Part shown: piece after piece, positions 44,388-53,586 of the stretch
Numbering within the stretch: position 1 is the stretch's first letter
How the letters are laid out: each line of letters opens with the position of its first letter
From: Bog-473 sp963779735
GTDB lineage: Bacteria; Actinomycetota; Acidimicrobiia; Acidimicrobiales; RAAP-2
Direction: 5' to 3'
DNA length: 64,000 nt
Assembly (NCBI GenBank): GCA_963779735.1
Contig: CAVZZJ010000007.1
Location: forward strand, 248,001 to 312,000
Made by a program: the position numbers and the translations under genes
Notes under the pieces: model-generated
Told to the model about the DNA's origin: nothing
What the model saw: only the letters and a program-made list of their open reading frames with translations
Databases searched by the model: none

Positions 44388-45416
44388 TCAGTGCCGAGCT
44401 GTGCCCGCCCGGCCGTGGGTCCCTCCACCAATGGCCACCGTCGCGGTGATGTCGCGGTGGTCGCTGCCCGGCCCGTCGTGGGTGAGGATAGAGGTCACGG
44501 TGAGATCGCCGCCGGTCAGGACGTGGTCGATGCGGATGAGGGGCGGAAACACGGGCAGCAGCTGAGAGTAGGTGAACGCGAACGGCTGTCCCCGGGCGGC
44601 CGCCGCGTCGGTCAGCCCCGTCGAGAGGATCGCCCGAAAGCCGCGGTTCCCCCAGGTGGCGTTGAAATCTCCCACCATGAGGAGCGGTCGTGGATGCGCG
44701 GCGTCGAGCTGCTTGACGATGCCGTCGAGCTCCTCGTTCCACCGGTTCCAGTCGGGGTTGACGGGCGCTGTCGTATGCACGACCCACAGGTTGATGGTCC
44801 GGGTGGGGAGGCGCAGCGTCGAGCGGACCATGTAGGCCTGCCCGTCGACGTACGACACCCTCGGGTGTTCGATCGGATAGCGGCTGGCGATGATGAAACC
44901 TCTTGAGCCACAGCACGGCACCTGGAACTGGTAGGGGAGCGTGGCGAAGACCCCGGCGGCGTGCAGGTGTGCGAAGTCGTAGTAGTACGTCTCCTCAATG
45001 GTCAGAAGCTGGGGCTTGTAGGACCTGATCTGCTTCACATAGCCGGCCATCGAGAGGTTGTTGTCGTAGACGTTCGCGTCGAAGAGCCTCAGGGTGGGCT
45101 CGGAGCGCACCGCGGCCGGGACGGGAGCCGAGGCCAGGACCTCGGGCGCGACATAGATCACCTGTGCGGCACAGATCAACGCCGCCGCCGCCGCTAGCCA
45201 CCGCCGCCTCCCGATGACGGCCGCGACGAGCACCAGCCACGCCGGGAGGTAGAGCACCTCAATGGCGGCGTCGACGTCGGCAAACCAGCGCCATCTGTCC
45301 CACACGATCGCCCGGGCCAGGACCACGGTGGCCAGGAGGGCCACGATCAGCCATCCCACCCCCGTCGCCACCCGACCGGCCACCGATCGCAACTTGGACT
45401 TCGGGGCTTGCGTCAT
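44388..45416 (-). CDS. Membrane-anchored endonuclease/exonuclease/phosphatase family protein
   Basis: A 342-residue protein. Three N-terminal transmembrane segments (residues about 15-100) precede an extracytoplasmic EEP domain with LRLFDANVYDNN, LLTIEETYYYD, LLMVGDFNATWGN and the final GSDHRDITATV catalytic His. The YafD/EEP group are phosphodiesterases of unknown substrate. ATG 45416 lies 13 bases downstream of the LCP protein gene and is likely co-transcribed. Confidence 0.88.
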   Translation of the reverse strand: MTQAPKSKLRSVAGRVATGVGWLIVALLATVVLARAIVWDRWRWFADVDAAIEVLYLPAWLVLVAAVIGRRRWLAAAAALICAAQVIYVAPEVLASAPVPAAVRSEPTLRLFDANVYDNNLSMAGYVKQIRSYKPQLLTIEETYYYDFAHLHAAGVFATLPYQFQVPCCGSRGFIIASRYPIEHPRVSYVDGQAYMVRSTLRLPTRTINLWVVHTTAPVNPDWNRWNEELDGIVKQLDAAHPRPLLMVGDFNATWGNRGFRAILSTGLTDAAAARGQPFAFTYSQLLPVFPPLIRIDHVLTGGDLTVTSILTHDGPGSDHRDITATVAIGGGTHGRAGTARH

Positions 45417-45429
45417 CACGCGGCGCGCG

Positions 45430-47250
45430 TCACGTCCTGTTCGGCACGGGCGCGGTCGGGGTAGCTCCGGCTGGACAGGCCCGCGGATCCCAGGGGGCGA
45501 GGGCGGGATTGACCGGCGAGGGGGCGGCGATGTCGCCCGAGGTCGGGGACGTCGTCGGGGTGGTGGTGGCCGGAGGGGTGGAGGTACCACTCGTGGCCGG
45601 TGCGGCCGGGGCGTTCACGCTGAACTGGGTTCCGGTGACCACCGTCACCTGTGCGCCATCGGCCACCTGGCTCGGGTCGTAGGACATGATGACCGCACCG
45701 GTCATGGACCGGGCGACCGCCTCGGCGGCGGCCTCGGTGGCGGCGCTGCGCGACCCGTAGTAGACGACGGTCTCGGCCAGGTCGCCCGCGGCGGAGACGT
45801 CGCCCACGCCGACCATGTGGAAGCCGAGCGCACCCAGGGCGGCCGCCGTGTTGGCGGCCTGGTTGGCCGCTCCCGTGCCGTTCATGACCGAGACGCTCAC
45901 CGACGACGGGGCTGGCATCGCCGTGCCGGTCATGGTGTCGGTGGTCGACGAGACGCCGAGCACCTGGTCGATGGCCGACTGGTCCTGCGGTTGCGCCGGG
46001 AACTCGACGTCCCCGTAGGGCGCCCCCTGGTAGATGTAGCTTCCGCCCGCTCCATCGGGATCCGTCACGACGGCGACGGGTGCGGTGAGCTGGGGCACCG
46101 AGCTTATGTTGATCGAGTGGAAGTCGAGGATGAGGTTCACCATGTCGTGCACCCCCCACGACTGGTCGAAGGTCAGGTCGGCTTTCAACGAGTTGATCAG
46201 GCTGAGGTCGGTGATGGGATTGTCCAGCCCCTTCTTGGCCACGGCGGCGGCCAGTACACGCAGGAACTCGTGGTCCCGGTTGATGCGCGCCAGGTCGCTC
46301 TGGGCCTCTTGCGTCCAGTACCGGGCGTCCGTCGTCGTCGAATCCCCCTTGTACTGCAGGTGGCGGGCGCGGACCACCGCCAGCGCCTGAAATCCGGTCA
46401 GGTGCACGCAGGTGGCTGCTTGGACGTTCAGACCGGACTCGGCGTCGAAGACAGACTCCGGGAACGACATGTTGATGCCCCCGAGGGCGTTGACGACGTT
46501 GGCGAACTGGTCGAAGTTCAACGAGACGGCGTGCTGAATCGGTATGCCCAGGTCCTCCTCAACTCCGGCCACCAGCTGGGTCAGACCCTCGTAGAGGCCC
46601 GCATCGATCTTGTTGGCCCCAGTGCTGCGCGCGTTGGGGATGAACAGGTCACGCGGGATGGAGAGCAAGGCCAACCGGTGGTGGGTCGGGTCGACGTGCA
46701 GGATCATGATCACGTCGCTGTTGACCCCGTTGACGCCCTGCGAGCAAAGCCCGAAGGACGCGTTCTGCACGGCCAGGGCGCAACGGGAGGTGGAGCCGAC
46801 CATCAAGATGTTCTCCGTGCCGGCCTCCTGGCCGGTCGTGAGGGCGGAGTTGAGCCCCTCCACCTTGACCCGATGGAGGTCGTGGGTGAGGTAGTAGGCG
46901 AACCCCGCTCCCGCCACGACCACGACGAGCACCACCGCCAGGGCGATGAGTCCGCCCCGGCGCAGGAGGCGCTGCCGGCGACTCCTCGTCGCCGATCGAC
47001 GCCGGCGGGCACGCCCCCCGGCGGAGCGATGCATGTCCTCGCCCAGGGCGGCCAGCCCGGCCTCGTTGGCCACCCGACCTGGTCCGACATCGCCGCCGCC
47101 ATCCGGTCCCGCCACGCTCTCGGTCGATGCCGGTGGCACCTTCATTTGCTCGCCAAGCTGGCGCAGGCCGTCCTCGTTCGGCGTCGAACCGCGCCGGACT
47201 CGGCGGGGCGGCGAACCGGACGGCAGCTCGCGCCCGGGATCTCCATCCAT
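45430..47250 (-). CDS. LytR-CpsA-Psr (LCP) family cell-wall glycopolymer ligase
   Basis: A 606-residue protein. A long basic cytoplasmic N-terminus is followed by one transmembrane helix (about 95-118) and the LCP domain (about 145-330) with SDVIMILHVDPTHHRLALLSIPRD and the Arg-containing RARHLQYKGDSTTTDARYWTQEAQSDLARI block. A LytR_C domain (about 440-525, VSVSVMNGTGAANQAANTAA) and a Thr/Pro-rich tail follow. It transfers polyprenyl-linked polymers such as arabinogalactan onto peptidoglycan. ATG 47250 is preferred over earlier in-frame starts. Confidence 0.92.
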   Translation of the reverse strand: MDGDPGRELPSGSPPRRVRRGSTPNEDGLRQLGEQMKVPPASTESVAGPDGGGDVGPGRVANEAGLAALGEDMHRSAGGRARRRRSATRSRRQRLLRRGGLIALAVVLVVVVAGAGFAYYLTHDLHRVKVEGLNSALTTGQEAGTENILMVGSTSRCALAVQNASFGLCSQGVNGVNSDVIMILHVDPTHHRLALLSIPRDLFIPNARSTGANKIDAGLYEGLTQLVAGVEEDLGIPIQHAVSLNFDQFANVVNALGGINMSFPESVFDAESGLNVQAATCVHLTGFQALAVVRARHLQYKGDSTTTDARYWTQEAQSDLARINRDHEFLRVLAAAVAKKGLDNPITDLSLINSLKADLTFDQSWGVHDMVNLILDFHSINISSVPQLTAPVAVVTDPDGAGGSYIYQGAPYGDVEFPAQPQDQSAIDQVLGVSSTTDTMTGTAMPAPSSVSVSVMNGTGAANQAANTAAALGALGFHMVGVGDVSAAGDLAETVVYYGSRSAATEAAAEAVARSMTGAVIMSYDPSQVADGAQVTVVTGTQFSVNAPAAPATSGTSTPPATTTPTTSPTSGDIAAPSPVNPALAPWDPRACPAGATPTAPVPNRT

Positions 47251-47520
47251 GGCGTGGGAGCGTAACAACCGGCACCGCTCCGGCGGTGTCACTCACCTCA
47301 GCCCCTAAAAGCGCAGGTGGCGGGGTGTCCGGCGGTGCCCTTTGGCGCGCTCGGCGCGCGCCATTCTGATCGCCGGCAACCCGCGGTTGAACGAGCCGGC
47401 CGCCTCCCTGACGTTCGGCTCGGAGGTTTGTGCCGGCCGTGACATCCCGACGGGCCCCCGATTCCGAACAGATGGTGGCGCAGGCAACGCGTCCGGCCGG
47501 AAGAGGTAAAGGAGCGTCAG

Positions 47521-47751
47521 ATGCTGGCAGAGATATTCGGAGTCGATGGGGTGATCGTCCTCATCGTGGTGGTCGTCCTGCTCTTCGGTGGGGCGGCCAT
47601 CCCCAAGTTGGCCCGCAATCTGGGCTCGGCCAAGAACGAGTTCGAGAAGGGGCTCGAAGACGGGAAGCGCGCCGTCGCCCTCCCGAGCCCCCATCCGAAC
47701 CCCACCCCGAGCCCCGCAGCGGCGGCCGAGCACATCGCCCCCCGTGACTGA
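47521..47751 (+). CDS. tatA: Twin-arginine translocase subunit TatA/E
   Basis: A 76-residue protein: one N-terminal transmembrane helix (VDGVIVLIVVVVLLFGG), the FG hinge, an amphipathic helix IPKLARNLGSAKNEFEKGLEDGK and a Pro-rich polar tail. It forms the variable pore of the Tat pathway. AAAGGAG lies eight bases before ATG 47521. No tatC is adjacent. The 270 bp upstream hold no other feature I can support. Confidence 0.92.
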   Translation: MLAEIFGVDGVIVLIVVVVLLFGGAAIPKLARNLGSAKNEFEKGLEDGKRAVALPSPHPNPTPSPAAAAEHIAPRD

Positions 47752-47810
47752 GCGGGCCGGAGACTGAACCCCCGGAGACCCAGCCCCGCGGACACCCAGC
47801 GGGCCGGACC

Positions 47811-48590
47811 CTACTCGGGGGGTGTCCGCAGCTTGAAGACGGCTCCGGTGGGGTCGGTCACGGCCGCCAGCCGGCCGTAGGGGGTGTCCTGCACGTCCAT
47901 CAGGATCGAACCCCCCAGCTCCTTCACCTTGGCGACCGCCGCACCGGCGTCGTCGACCCGCCAGTAGACCGACCAGCTCGCCGGTTCGCCCTCGGCCAGG
48001 AAGGCCGAGGCGTCCATGACCCCCGCCAGCTCACCCTCTCCGTCGGGATTCCGCATGACGGCGTAGCGAAACTCGTCGCTGTCCCCGACCGTGGTGGTCT
48101 CCCAGCCGAAGACCGACCGGTAGAAGGCGACGGCGGTGCCATGGTCGCGGGTGAGGAGCTCGAACCAGCTCGGTGCTCCGGGCTCGTCCATGACGGTGAA
48201 TCCCGGGAAGGTGCCGGGCTGCCAGGCACCGACCACCGCGCCGGTCGGGTCGGAGAGCACCCCCTGAACTCCAAGGTCCGCCACCGGCATGGCCGGAGCC
48301 ATGATGGCCACACCTTCCGCCTCTGCTGCCGTAAGCGTCCCGGCGATGTCATCGGTGGCCAGGTAGATCTTCCAGCTGTCAGTGGCCCTCATGTCGCCCA
48401 TGTCGCCCATGGCGCCAGCGACCGGCACCCCCTCGCGGGTGAACATGAAGTAGCCACCGAACTCCGGGCTCGGATCCTGGGCCTCCCAACCGAAGAGGTC
48501 GGCATAGAAGCGGCGGCTGCCATCGACGTCCGAGGTCCACAGATCGGCCCAGCACGGCGAGCCGATGGGGGCTGTGTCACGGGTAGGCAT
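47811..48590 (-). CDS. Two-domain VOC (glyoxalase/bleomycin-resistance fold) protein
   Basis: A 259-residue protein with two tandem VOC modules (residues 10-125 and 135-258). Each starts with a pattern like PCWADLWTSDVDGSRRFYADLFGW or PSWFELLTRDHGTAVAFYRSVFGW and ends with a TDPTGAV-type strand. Similar actinobacterial proteins are hydroxylase- or resistance-like. The metal ligands are not clearly assignable. Start is ATG 48590. Confidence 0.88.
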   Translation of the reverse strand: MPTRDTAPIGSPCWADLWTSDVDGSRRFYADLFGWEAQDPSPEFGGYFMFTREGVPVAGAMGDMGDMRATDSWKIYLATDDIAGTLTAAEAEGVAIMAPAMPVADLGVQGVLSDPTGAVVGAWQPGTFPGFTVMDEPGAPSWFELLTRDHGTAVAFYRSVFGWETTTVGDSDEFRYAVMRNPDGEGELAGVMDASAFLAEGEPASWSVYWRVDDAGAAVAKVKELGGSILMDVQDTPYGRLAAVTDPTGAVFKLRTPPE

Positions 48591-48740
48591 GGTTCTCGCT
48601 CCTTTGCGGTGGTGTTTGCAGTGGTGTCGCAGTCAATGACTTCGACGGTCCGGGGATCCGAAACCTATCGCTTGCTCTAAATGTGACCACCCGGATCGGG
48701 CCCCCGATGAGAGCGGCCCCGACGGTCCGTCCATCAAGTG

Positions 48741-49046
48741 ATGGCTGCCCAGCCGTGGTGCCGGCTCAAGATCCTGGGTGCGGACGGGGCCGAGCTGGCC
48801 GTCCACGTGCTGCACGGACCGGGGCAACCGGATCTCAACACGGTGGACGACGTGGCACGGCTGGCCCTCCTGGCCAAGCGCCTCGGGGGCGGCATCGTCT
48901 TCACCCAGGTTTCACCGGCGCTGCTGGGGCTCCTCGACCTCTGTGGCCTAGGGCTCGAGGTGGCCGGGCAGTCCGAAGGTGGGGAAGAGGCGATGGGGAT
49001 CCAAGAGGTCCAGGAAGAGAGCCATCCCGATGATCCTTCCCTCTGA
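48741..49046 (+). CDS. STAS-like anti-sigma antagonist family small protein
   Basis: A 101-residue protein: WCRLKILGADGAELAVHVLHGPG, DVARLALLAKRLGGGIVFTQVSPALLGLLDLCGLGLEVAGQSEG. The beta-alpha pattern with a central hydrophobic helix and LLDLCGL resembles STAS-type proteins. Its last 99 bases overlap, tail to tail, the C-terminal coding end of the sigma factor on the other strand. ATG 48741; GTG 48738 overlaps it. Confidence 0.65.
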   Translation: MAAQPWCRLKILGADGAELAVHVLHGPGQPDLNTVDDVARLALLAKRLGGGIVFTQVSPALLGLLDLCGLGLEVAGQSEGGEEAMGIQEVQEESHPDDPSL

Positions 49047-49973
49047 GATCTCCAACACCTGTAGCGCCCAGGGCGCATACCCGCCGACCGGATCGGGCCG
49101 GTACTGCCCGAAGGCCGGACATCCGTTGGCCGCGGTCGGCACCAGGCGTGAGCCCCCGCACGCACTCGGACCGGGCTCGACCATCCAGCGGCCGATGTTG
49201 GCCGCTCCCTCAATCCACATGGCGAACGGCGGCATCGACTGCACCGCGTCCTCGCGCAGCAGCATTACCAGGCGCTCAATGTCGTAGCGCTCGAAGGCGT
49301 CGACGTAGCGCTCCAGGAGGTCGAGGTCGGCATCGTCAAGGATCCCGGGCTTGGTATCGGACGGCAGCGCACCGAGTGTGGCCCGCGCCCTCTGCAGGGC
49401 GCTGTTGATGGCGGGCACGCTCGAATCGAGGAGCTCCGCCACCTCGGCCACCCGCCAGCCCAGTACCTCACAGAGGATCAGGGCGGCGCGCTGGCGAGGC
49501 GGGAGATGCTGGAGCGCCGCGACGAAGGCCAGGCGGATGGACTCACGGTATGCCGCGATTTCCGAGGGGTCCGATCCTTCCGGAGCGACCGCGGCGTCGG
49601 GAACCGGGGTGACCCAGGTGGCCTCGGGCAGCGGCGGGCCCAGTCGCGACTCCACGGGGGGCGAGGCGGGACCGAAATCCATCGGCCGGGCCCGTCGCTG
49701 GACCTGTCGGTGCATGTCGATGCACACGTTGGTTGCGATGCGGTACAGCCAAGAGCGCAGGCTGGAGCGTCCCTCGAACTGCGCTGCGCTGCGCCACGCC
49801 CGCAGCATCGTCTCCTGCACGGCATCCTCGGCCTCGAACCCGGATCCGAGCATGCGGTAGCAGTAACCCGTGAGGGCACGGCGAAACGGCTCCAGATCGG
49901 ATGGGGCCAACGAGGACTCGCGCACGGTCACCGCGATCGATAGTACCGAGTCATGCCAAGGCGTGGCGCACAT
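48948..49973 (-). CDS. ECF RNA polymerase sigma factor with SnoaL-like C-terminal extension
   Basis: A 341-residue extended ECF sigma factor. Region 2 is YCYRMLGSGFEAEDAVQETMLRAWR with SSLRSWLYRIATNVCID. Region 4 is LQHLPPRQRAALILCEVLGWRVAEVAELLDSSVPAINSALQRARATL. The C-terminal 120 residues form a SnoaL/NTF2-like domain (LERYVDAFERYDIERLVMLLREDAVQSMPPF) as in the SigG/SigJ-type groups, where it modulates activity. ATG 49973 is the longest start; GTG codons about 16 residues downstream are possible. Confidence 0.9.
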   Translation of the reverse strand: MCATPWHDSVLSIAVTVRESSLAPSDLEPFRRALTGYCYRMLGSGFEAEDAVQETMLRAWRSAAQFEGRSSLRSWLYRIATNVCIDMHRQVQRRARPMDFGPASPPVESRLGPPLPEATWVTPVPDAAVAPEGSDPSEIAAYRESIRLAFVAALQHLPPRQRAALILCEVLGWRVAEVAELLDSSVPAINSALQRARATLGALPSDTKPGILDDADLDLLERYVDAFERYDIERLVMLLREDAVQSMPPFAMWIEGAANIGRWMVEPGPSACGGSRLVPTAANGCPAFGQYRPDPVGGYAPWALQVLEISEGRIIGMALFLDLLDPHRLFPTFGLPGHLEP

Positions 49974-50022
49974 TTAACCGTCTGGCAACCTCAGACCGCA
50001 TCCGGCTTGGCAACATACTGGC

Positions 50023-51807
50023 GTGGAGTCGCACGGGGCGAAGGAACTGAGCAACCACGTCATCGTCTGTGGGCTCCAGGGAGTCGCCTTTCGCATTGTG
50101 GAGCAGTTCCACCACAGCGGAACCCCGGTCGTCGTGGTTGACGATGACGCCGATGCACGCTTCGCCCGGATCCTGGCGGACTGGGGCGTGCCACACCTTC
50201 AGAAGAACGCCTTCCACGGTGACGCCCTCGTCGAGGCGGGATTGGCCGACGCCGTGGCCGTGGTGTGCGCCGCGGTCGAGGAGATACACGCCCTTGAGAC
50301 CGCCCTGCGCATCCGCGAGCTCCGCCCCGACGTCCGCATCGTGACCCAGCTGGCGAATCCCTCCGTCGCCCGAGCCCTCGAGAGGGTGTCGGGGAAGGGC
50401 AGCGTTCTCAATGTCGCCACGCTCGCCGGACCCTCATTCGTCGAAGCCTGTCTGCGCCGCAACTCACACAGCATCGAACTGGGCGGTGTGCGCTTCGCTG
50501 TCGTCCAGCTTCAGGTGGAGGAGTCCGAGGGTGCCCACAACCCGACGTTTCGGGGGCATTTCGGCAACCTGGCCCCAGTGGCTATCATGCCGCGCGACGG
50601 CGGCGACATGGCCCCGTGCCCCGGCCGCGACCACCGGGTGGTGCCGGGGGACCGCGTGGCCGTGCTGGGAACCGAGAACGACCTGCAGCTCGCCGGGATC
50701 GAGGCTCGTCCAAACCGGCGCTCGCCGCTTCGGACGATCGCCTTGACGAGGCGGATCATGCGGCAGGCTTCCGCCGCTTTGGAGGAGGGGAACAAGGCCC
50801 TGACGTTCGTCGTCGTCGGTCTCTTCACCCTCATCGTCGTCGCCACCGTCATCCTACGGTACACGTTTCGGGTCCACAGTGACGGGGGTCACATGGGAAT
50901 CCTCACCGCGGCGTACTTCACGATGGAGACGGTGTCCACCGTAGGCTACGGCGACTACAGCTTCGCCTCCCAAGACCCGCTCATGCGGGTCTTTGCCATC
51001 GTCCTCATCGTCCTCGGTGTGGCCCTGGTGTCCACCTCGTTCGCTCTCTTCACCAACATCCTCGTCAGCCGGCGTATCGAGCGATCCCTCGGCCGCCGTC
51101 AGGTCCACGGGATGGTCGACCATGTCGTCGTCATCGGTCTCGGGTCGGTGGGCATCTCGGTGGTCCAGGGACTTATCGCCGAGGGGCAGCGCGTCGTCGT
51201 CATTGAGCGCGACGGCGACAACCGCTACCTCGGCGAGGCCCGAGCGCTCGGTGTGCCCGTCATCATCGCCGATGCCACACAGATGCAGACGCATCGGATG
51301 GTCAACCTCCAGGACGCAGCGGCGGTGGCCGTCCTCACGAGCGCCGACCTGACCAACATTGAGACCGGACTCTCCATCCGCGAGTCGCTGGGCGATCGGT
51401 GGGACGAGGTTCCCGTCGCCCTGCGGGTGTTCGATCGCGACCTGGCCCGCCTGATGGAGAAGAGCTTCGGTTTCCGCCATGTTCGATCGACCTCGGCTCT
51501 CGCCGCGCCCTGGTTCGTCGGGGCAGCCCTCGGGCTGGACGTCCTCAGCACCTTCTACGTCGACCAGCAGCCGTTCCTCGTCGGCCGGGTCACCGTGGCT
51601 CCACACGGTGGCCTGCAGGGCTTGGCCATGGCCGACCTCTCCACCCGCACACGCGTGATCGCTCTCAGCCGAGCGGCGGAGGGCGGCCAGCTCGAGCACC
51701 CCCCGCGGCGGGGTACTCGCTTCGCCGGCGGGGACGAGGCCTACCTCCTCGGGCCTTACGAAGAGCTCCTTCGCGTGCTGCGGCGCGATCAAACCCTGGC
51801 GACGTAG
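50023..51807 (+). CDS. Potassium channel with N- and C-terminal RCK (TrkA-N) domains
   Basis: A 594-residue protein with an unusual order. Residues 1-240 are a TrkA-N Rossmann RCK domain (HVIVCGLQGVAFRIVEQF with DDDADARF). A membrane pore follows: TM1 about 260-282, selectivity filter STVGYGDYSF about 306 and TM2 about 323-346. A second RCK domain comes last (VVVIGLGSVGISVVQGL from about 366, with TrkA-C-like end). Filter residues are canonical for K+. Two nucleotide-binding RCKs on one subunit allow a ring from four chains, as in BK/GsuK-type channels, but here one RCK precedes the pore. The start is GTG 50023. Confidence 0.92.
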   Translation: MESHGAKELSNHVIVCGLQGVAFRIVEQFHHSGTPVVVVDDDADARFARILADWGVPHLQKNAFHGDALVEAGLADAVAVVCAAVEEIHALETALRIRELRPDVRIVTQLANPSVARALERVSGKGSVLNVATLAGPSFVEACLRRNSHSIELGGVRFAVVQLQVEESEGAHNPTFRGHFGNLAPVAIMPRDGGDMAPCPGRDHRVVPGDRVAVLGTENDLQLAGIEARPNRRSPLRTIALTRRIMRQASAALEEGNKALTFVVVGLFTLIVVATVILRYTFRVHSDGGHMGILTAAYFTMETVSTVGYGDYSFASQDPLMRVFAIVLIVLGVALVSTSFALFTNILVSRRIERSLGRRQVHGMVDHVVVIGLGSVGISVVQGLIAEGQRVVVIERDGDNRYLGEARALGVPVIIADATQMQTHRMVNLQDAAAVAVLTSADLTNIETGLSIRESLGDRWDEVPVALRVFDRDLARLMEKSFGFRHVRSTSALAAPWFVGAALGLDVLSTFYVDQQPFLVGRVTVAPHGGLQGLAMADLSTRTRVIALSRAAEGGQLEHPPRRGTRFAGGDEAYLLGPYEELLRVLRRDQTLAT

Positions 51808-51855
51808 GCGAGCCCGAGATCCACCACCGGGGCGAGGTGTGTGCGATGGTGTGAC

Positions 51856-52749
51856 ATGGAGAGCGCGGACGGCGGGCCGGTGCCTGACCAACCGGACGAT
51901 ATGACCAGGGTGATCGCCTGTCGCCTCGCGTTCGACGTGGTCGAGCCGGCCGAGGTCGCGGTGCAGGTCGTCGCCGCCGATCGGGCCGGCGAGGTCCTCG
52001 ACCAGCGGTTCGAGGTCACGACGGACGGCTCGGCGCCCCTGTCGCTGATGGAGTTCCGCACGGGTCGGGGCGAGCGGCTCCACGTCGTTCTCTCGGGCCC
52101 CGGACGCCTCGCCGTCGACTATCGAGCGGAGCTGCGGGTCCGAGCGAGCCCTCCACCACCGGCCGCTCCCGTCGCCCCCCGCTCGGCCGGTGCCGGGCAG
52201 GCCTTCGGCTACGAGAGGGAGCTGCACCTCCGCCCGAGCCGGTACTGTCCGAGCGACCACCTCGTGGGATTTGCCGTCGCCGAGTTCGGAGCGGACGCCG
52301 ATGTCGTCCACCGGACGGCGGCGATCACCGAGTGGATCCGGCAACGGATCAGCTACGTGCCCGGATCGAGTGACGTGCACGACTCGGCCGAGCACACCCT
52401 CCTGACGGGGATGGGGACGTGCCGTGACTTCGCCCATCTCGGCATCGCCCTGTGTCGGGCCACCGGGATCCCGGCCCGGTTCGCCGCCGTCTACGCGCCG
52501 GGGCTCTATCCGATGGACTTCCATGCCGTGTTCGAGACGCTCCAGGACCGACGGTGGTGCGTCCATGACCCGACGGGTCTCGCCCCCCGACCTTCGCTCG
52601 TCCGCATCGTCACCGGCCGGGACGCGGCCGATACCGCCTTTTCCTCCGTCAACAGCGGGGTGGCCACCCTGAGGGACGTCGAGGTGGCCGCAACGGTGGG
52701 CTCGGTGCTCCCGCGCGACAATCAGACCGACGTCGTGGAGCTCTCCTGA
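51856..52749 (+). CDS. Cytosolic transglutaminase-like protease superfamily protein
   Basis: A 297-residue protein. An N-terminal beta domain (residues 1-110) precedes a transglutaminase-like core with Cys in GMGTCRDFAHLGIALCRATGIPAR, His in PMDFHAVFE and Asp in VHDPTGLAPRPSLVRI. There is no signal peptide. The HxxFE and PTGL pattern is typical of the bacterial group near circularly related SgmB/tgl-like peptidases. ATG 51856 chosen; ATG 51901 is an alternative. Confidence 0.88.
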   Translation: MESADGGPVPDQPDDMTRVIACRLAFDVVEPAEVAVQVVAADRAGEVLDQRFEVTTDGSAPLSLMEFRTGRGERLHVVLSGPGRLAVDYRAELRVRASPPPPAAPVAPRSAGAGQAFGYERELHLRPSRYCPSDHLVGFAVAEFGADADVVHRTAAITEWIRQRISYVPGSSDVHDSAEHTLLTGMGTCRDFAHLGIALCRATGIPARFAAVYAPGLYPMDFHAVFETLQDRRWCVHDPTGLAPRPSLVRIVTGRDAADTAFSSVNSGVATLRDVEVAATVGSVLPRDNQTDVVELS

Positions 52750-52830
52750 TCGGACGCCGGCGCATGGGTCGATGGTCATCGGGTTCGGCCTGGTGGAAGA
52801 CTGGCGGCAGTCGATCAGAACGAGGTCGTC

Positions 52831-53574
52831 ATGGAAACTCTCCGCCGTCACCGGGTAGCTGTGGCCAACCTGGCCGCACTGCTCGTGCCCCTGGGGCTGG
52901 CCGCAGCGCTGGTTCCCTTCCGGACGAACTTCGCCAGCGCTGCAGCCGCCCTCGTGCTCCTTGCCGGAGTGGTCGGCATAGCGGTGTTCAGCAACAGGAC
53001 GGCCGGCTACCTCGCCGCGGTCTCCGCCGCGCTGTGGTTCGACTTCTTCCTCACCCAACCCTACGAGAGGCTGGCGATCACCCAACGCTCGGACATCGAG
53101 ACCGCCATAAGCCTTCTGGTCGTCGGGATCATCGTGACCGAGCTGGCCGCCCGCAGTCGTCACCATCAGCAGGTGGCGCTCGAGGAGTCGGACTACCTCG
53201 GGCGCATTTACGGCGTTTCGGAGCTCGCGACCTCCGGGGTCCCTACCAATGAGGTCATCGAGCGGGTACGGGTGGAGCTCATTGACCTGCTCCATCTTCG
53301 AGGTTGCCGCTACGAGTCCGGCCCGTCCCCTCGCCCCTCGGTGCGGATCGAACACGAAGGGCACGTCATCGTCGCCGGTGGCGTATGGGACGTTCCTCAG
53401 TTGGGGCTGCCCGGCCCCGAGCTCGAGCTACTGGTCCAGAGGGGGGATCAGACCCTGGGCCGCTTCGTGCTCACGCCGACCCCGGGCTACCCGGTGCCGT
53501 TCCAACGTCGAGTCGTCGCCGTGACCCTGGCCGACCAGGTCGGCGCCGTGCTGCCGCAGCTTCGCCTCGTCTGA
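52831..53574 (+). CDS. DUF4118 (KdpD-type) membrane sensor lacking a kinase
   Basis: A 247-residue protein. Three to four transmembrane helices (residues about 10-105) carry the KdpD-like AALWFDFFLTQPYERLAITQRSDIETAISLLVVGIIVTELA segment. A cytoplasmic part follows that looks like a degenerate GAF domain, with no histidine-kinase domain. It follows the K+ channel and transglutaminase genes on the same strand, so a link to ion or osmotic sensing is possible but inferred. Confidence 0.85.
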   Translation: METLRRHRVAVANLAALLVPLGLAAALVPFRTNFASAAAALVLLAGVVGIAVFSNRTAGYLAAVSAALWFDFFLTQPYERLAITQRSDIETAISLLVVGIIVTELAARSRHHQQVALEESDYLGRIYGVSELATSGVPTNEVIERVRVELIDLLHLRGCRYESGPSPRPSVRIEHEGHVIVAGGVWDVPQLGLPGPELELLVQRGDQTLGRFVLTPTPGYPVPFQRRVVAVTLADQVGAVLPQLRLV

Positions 53575-53586
53575 TCCCCGCGCGGG

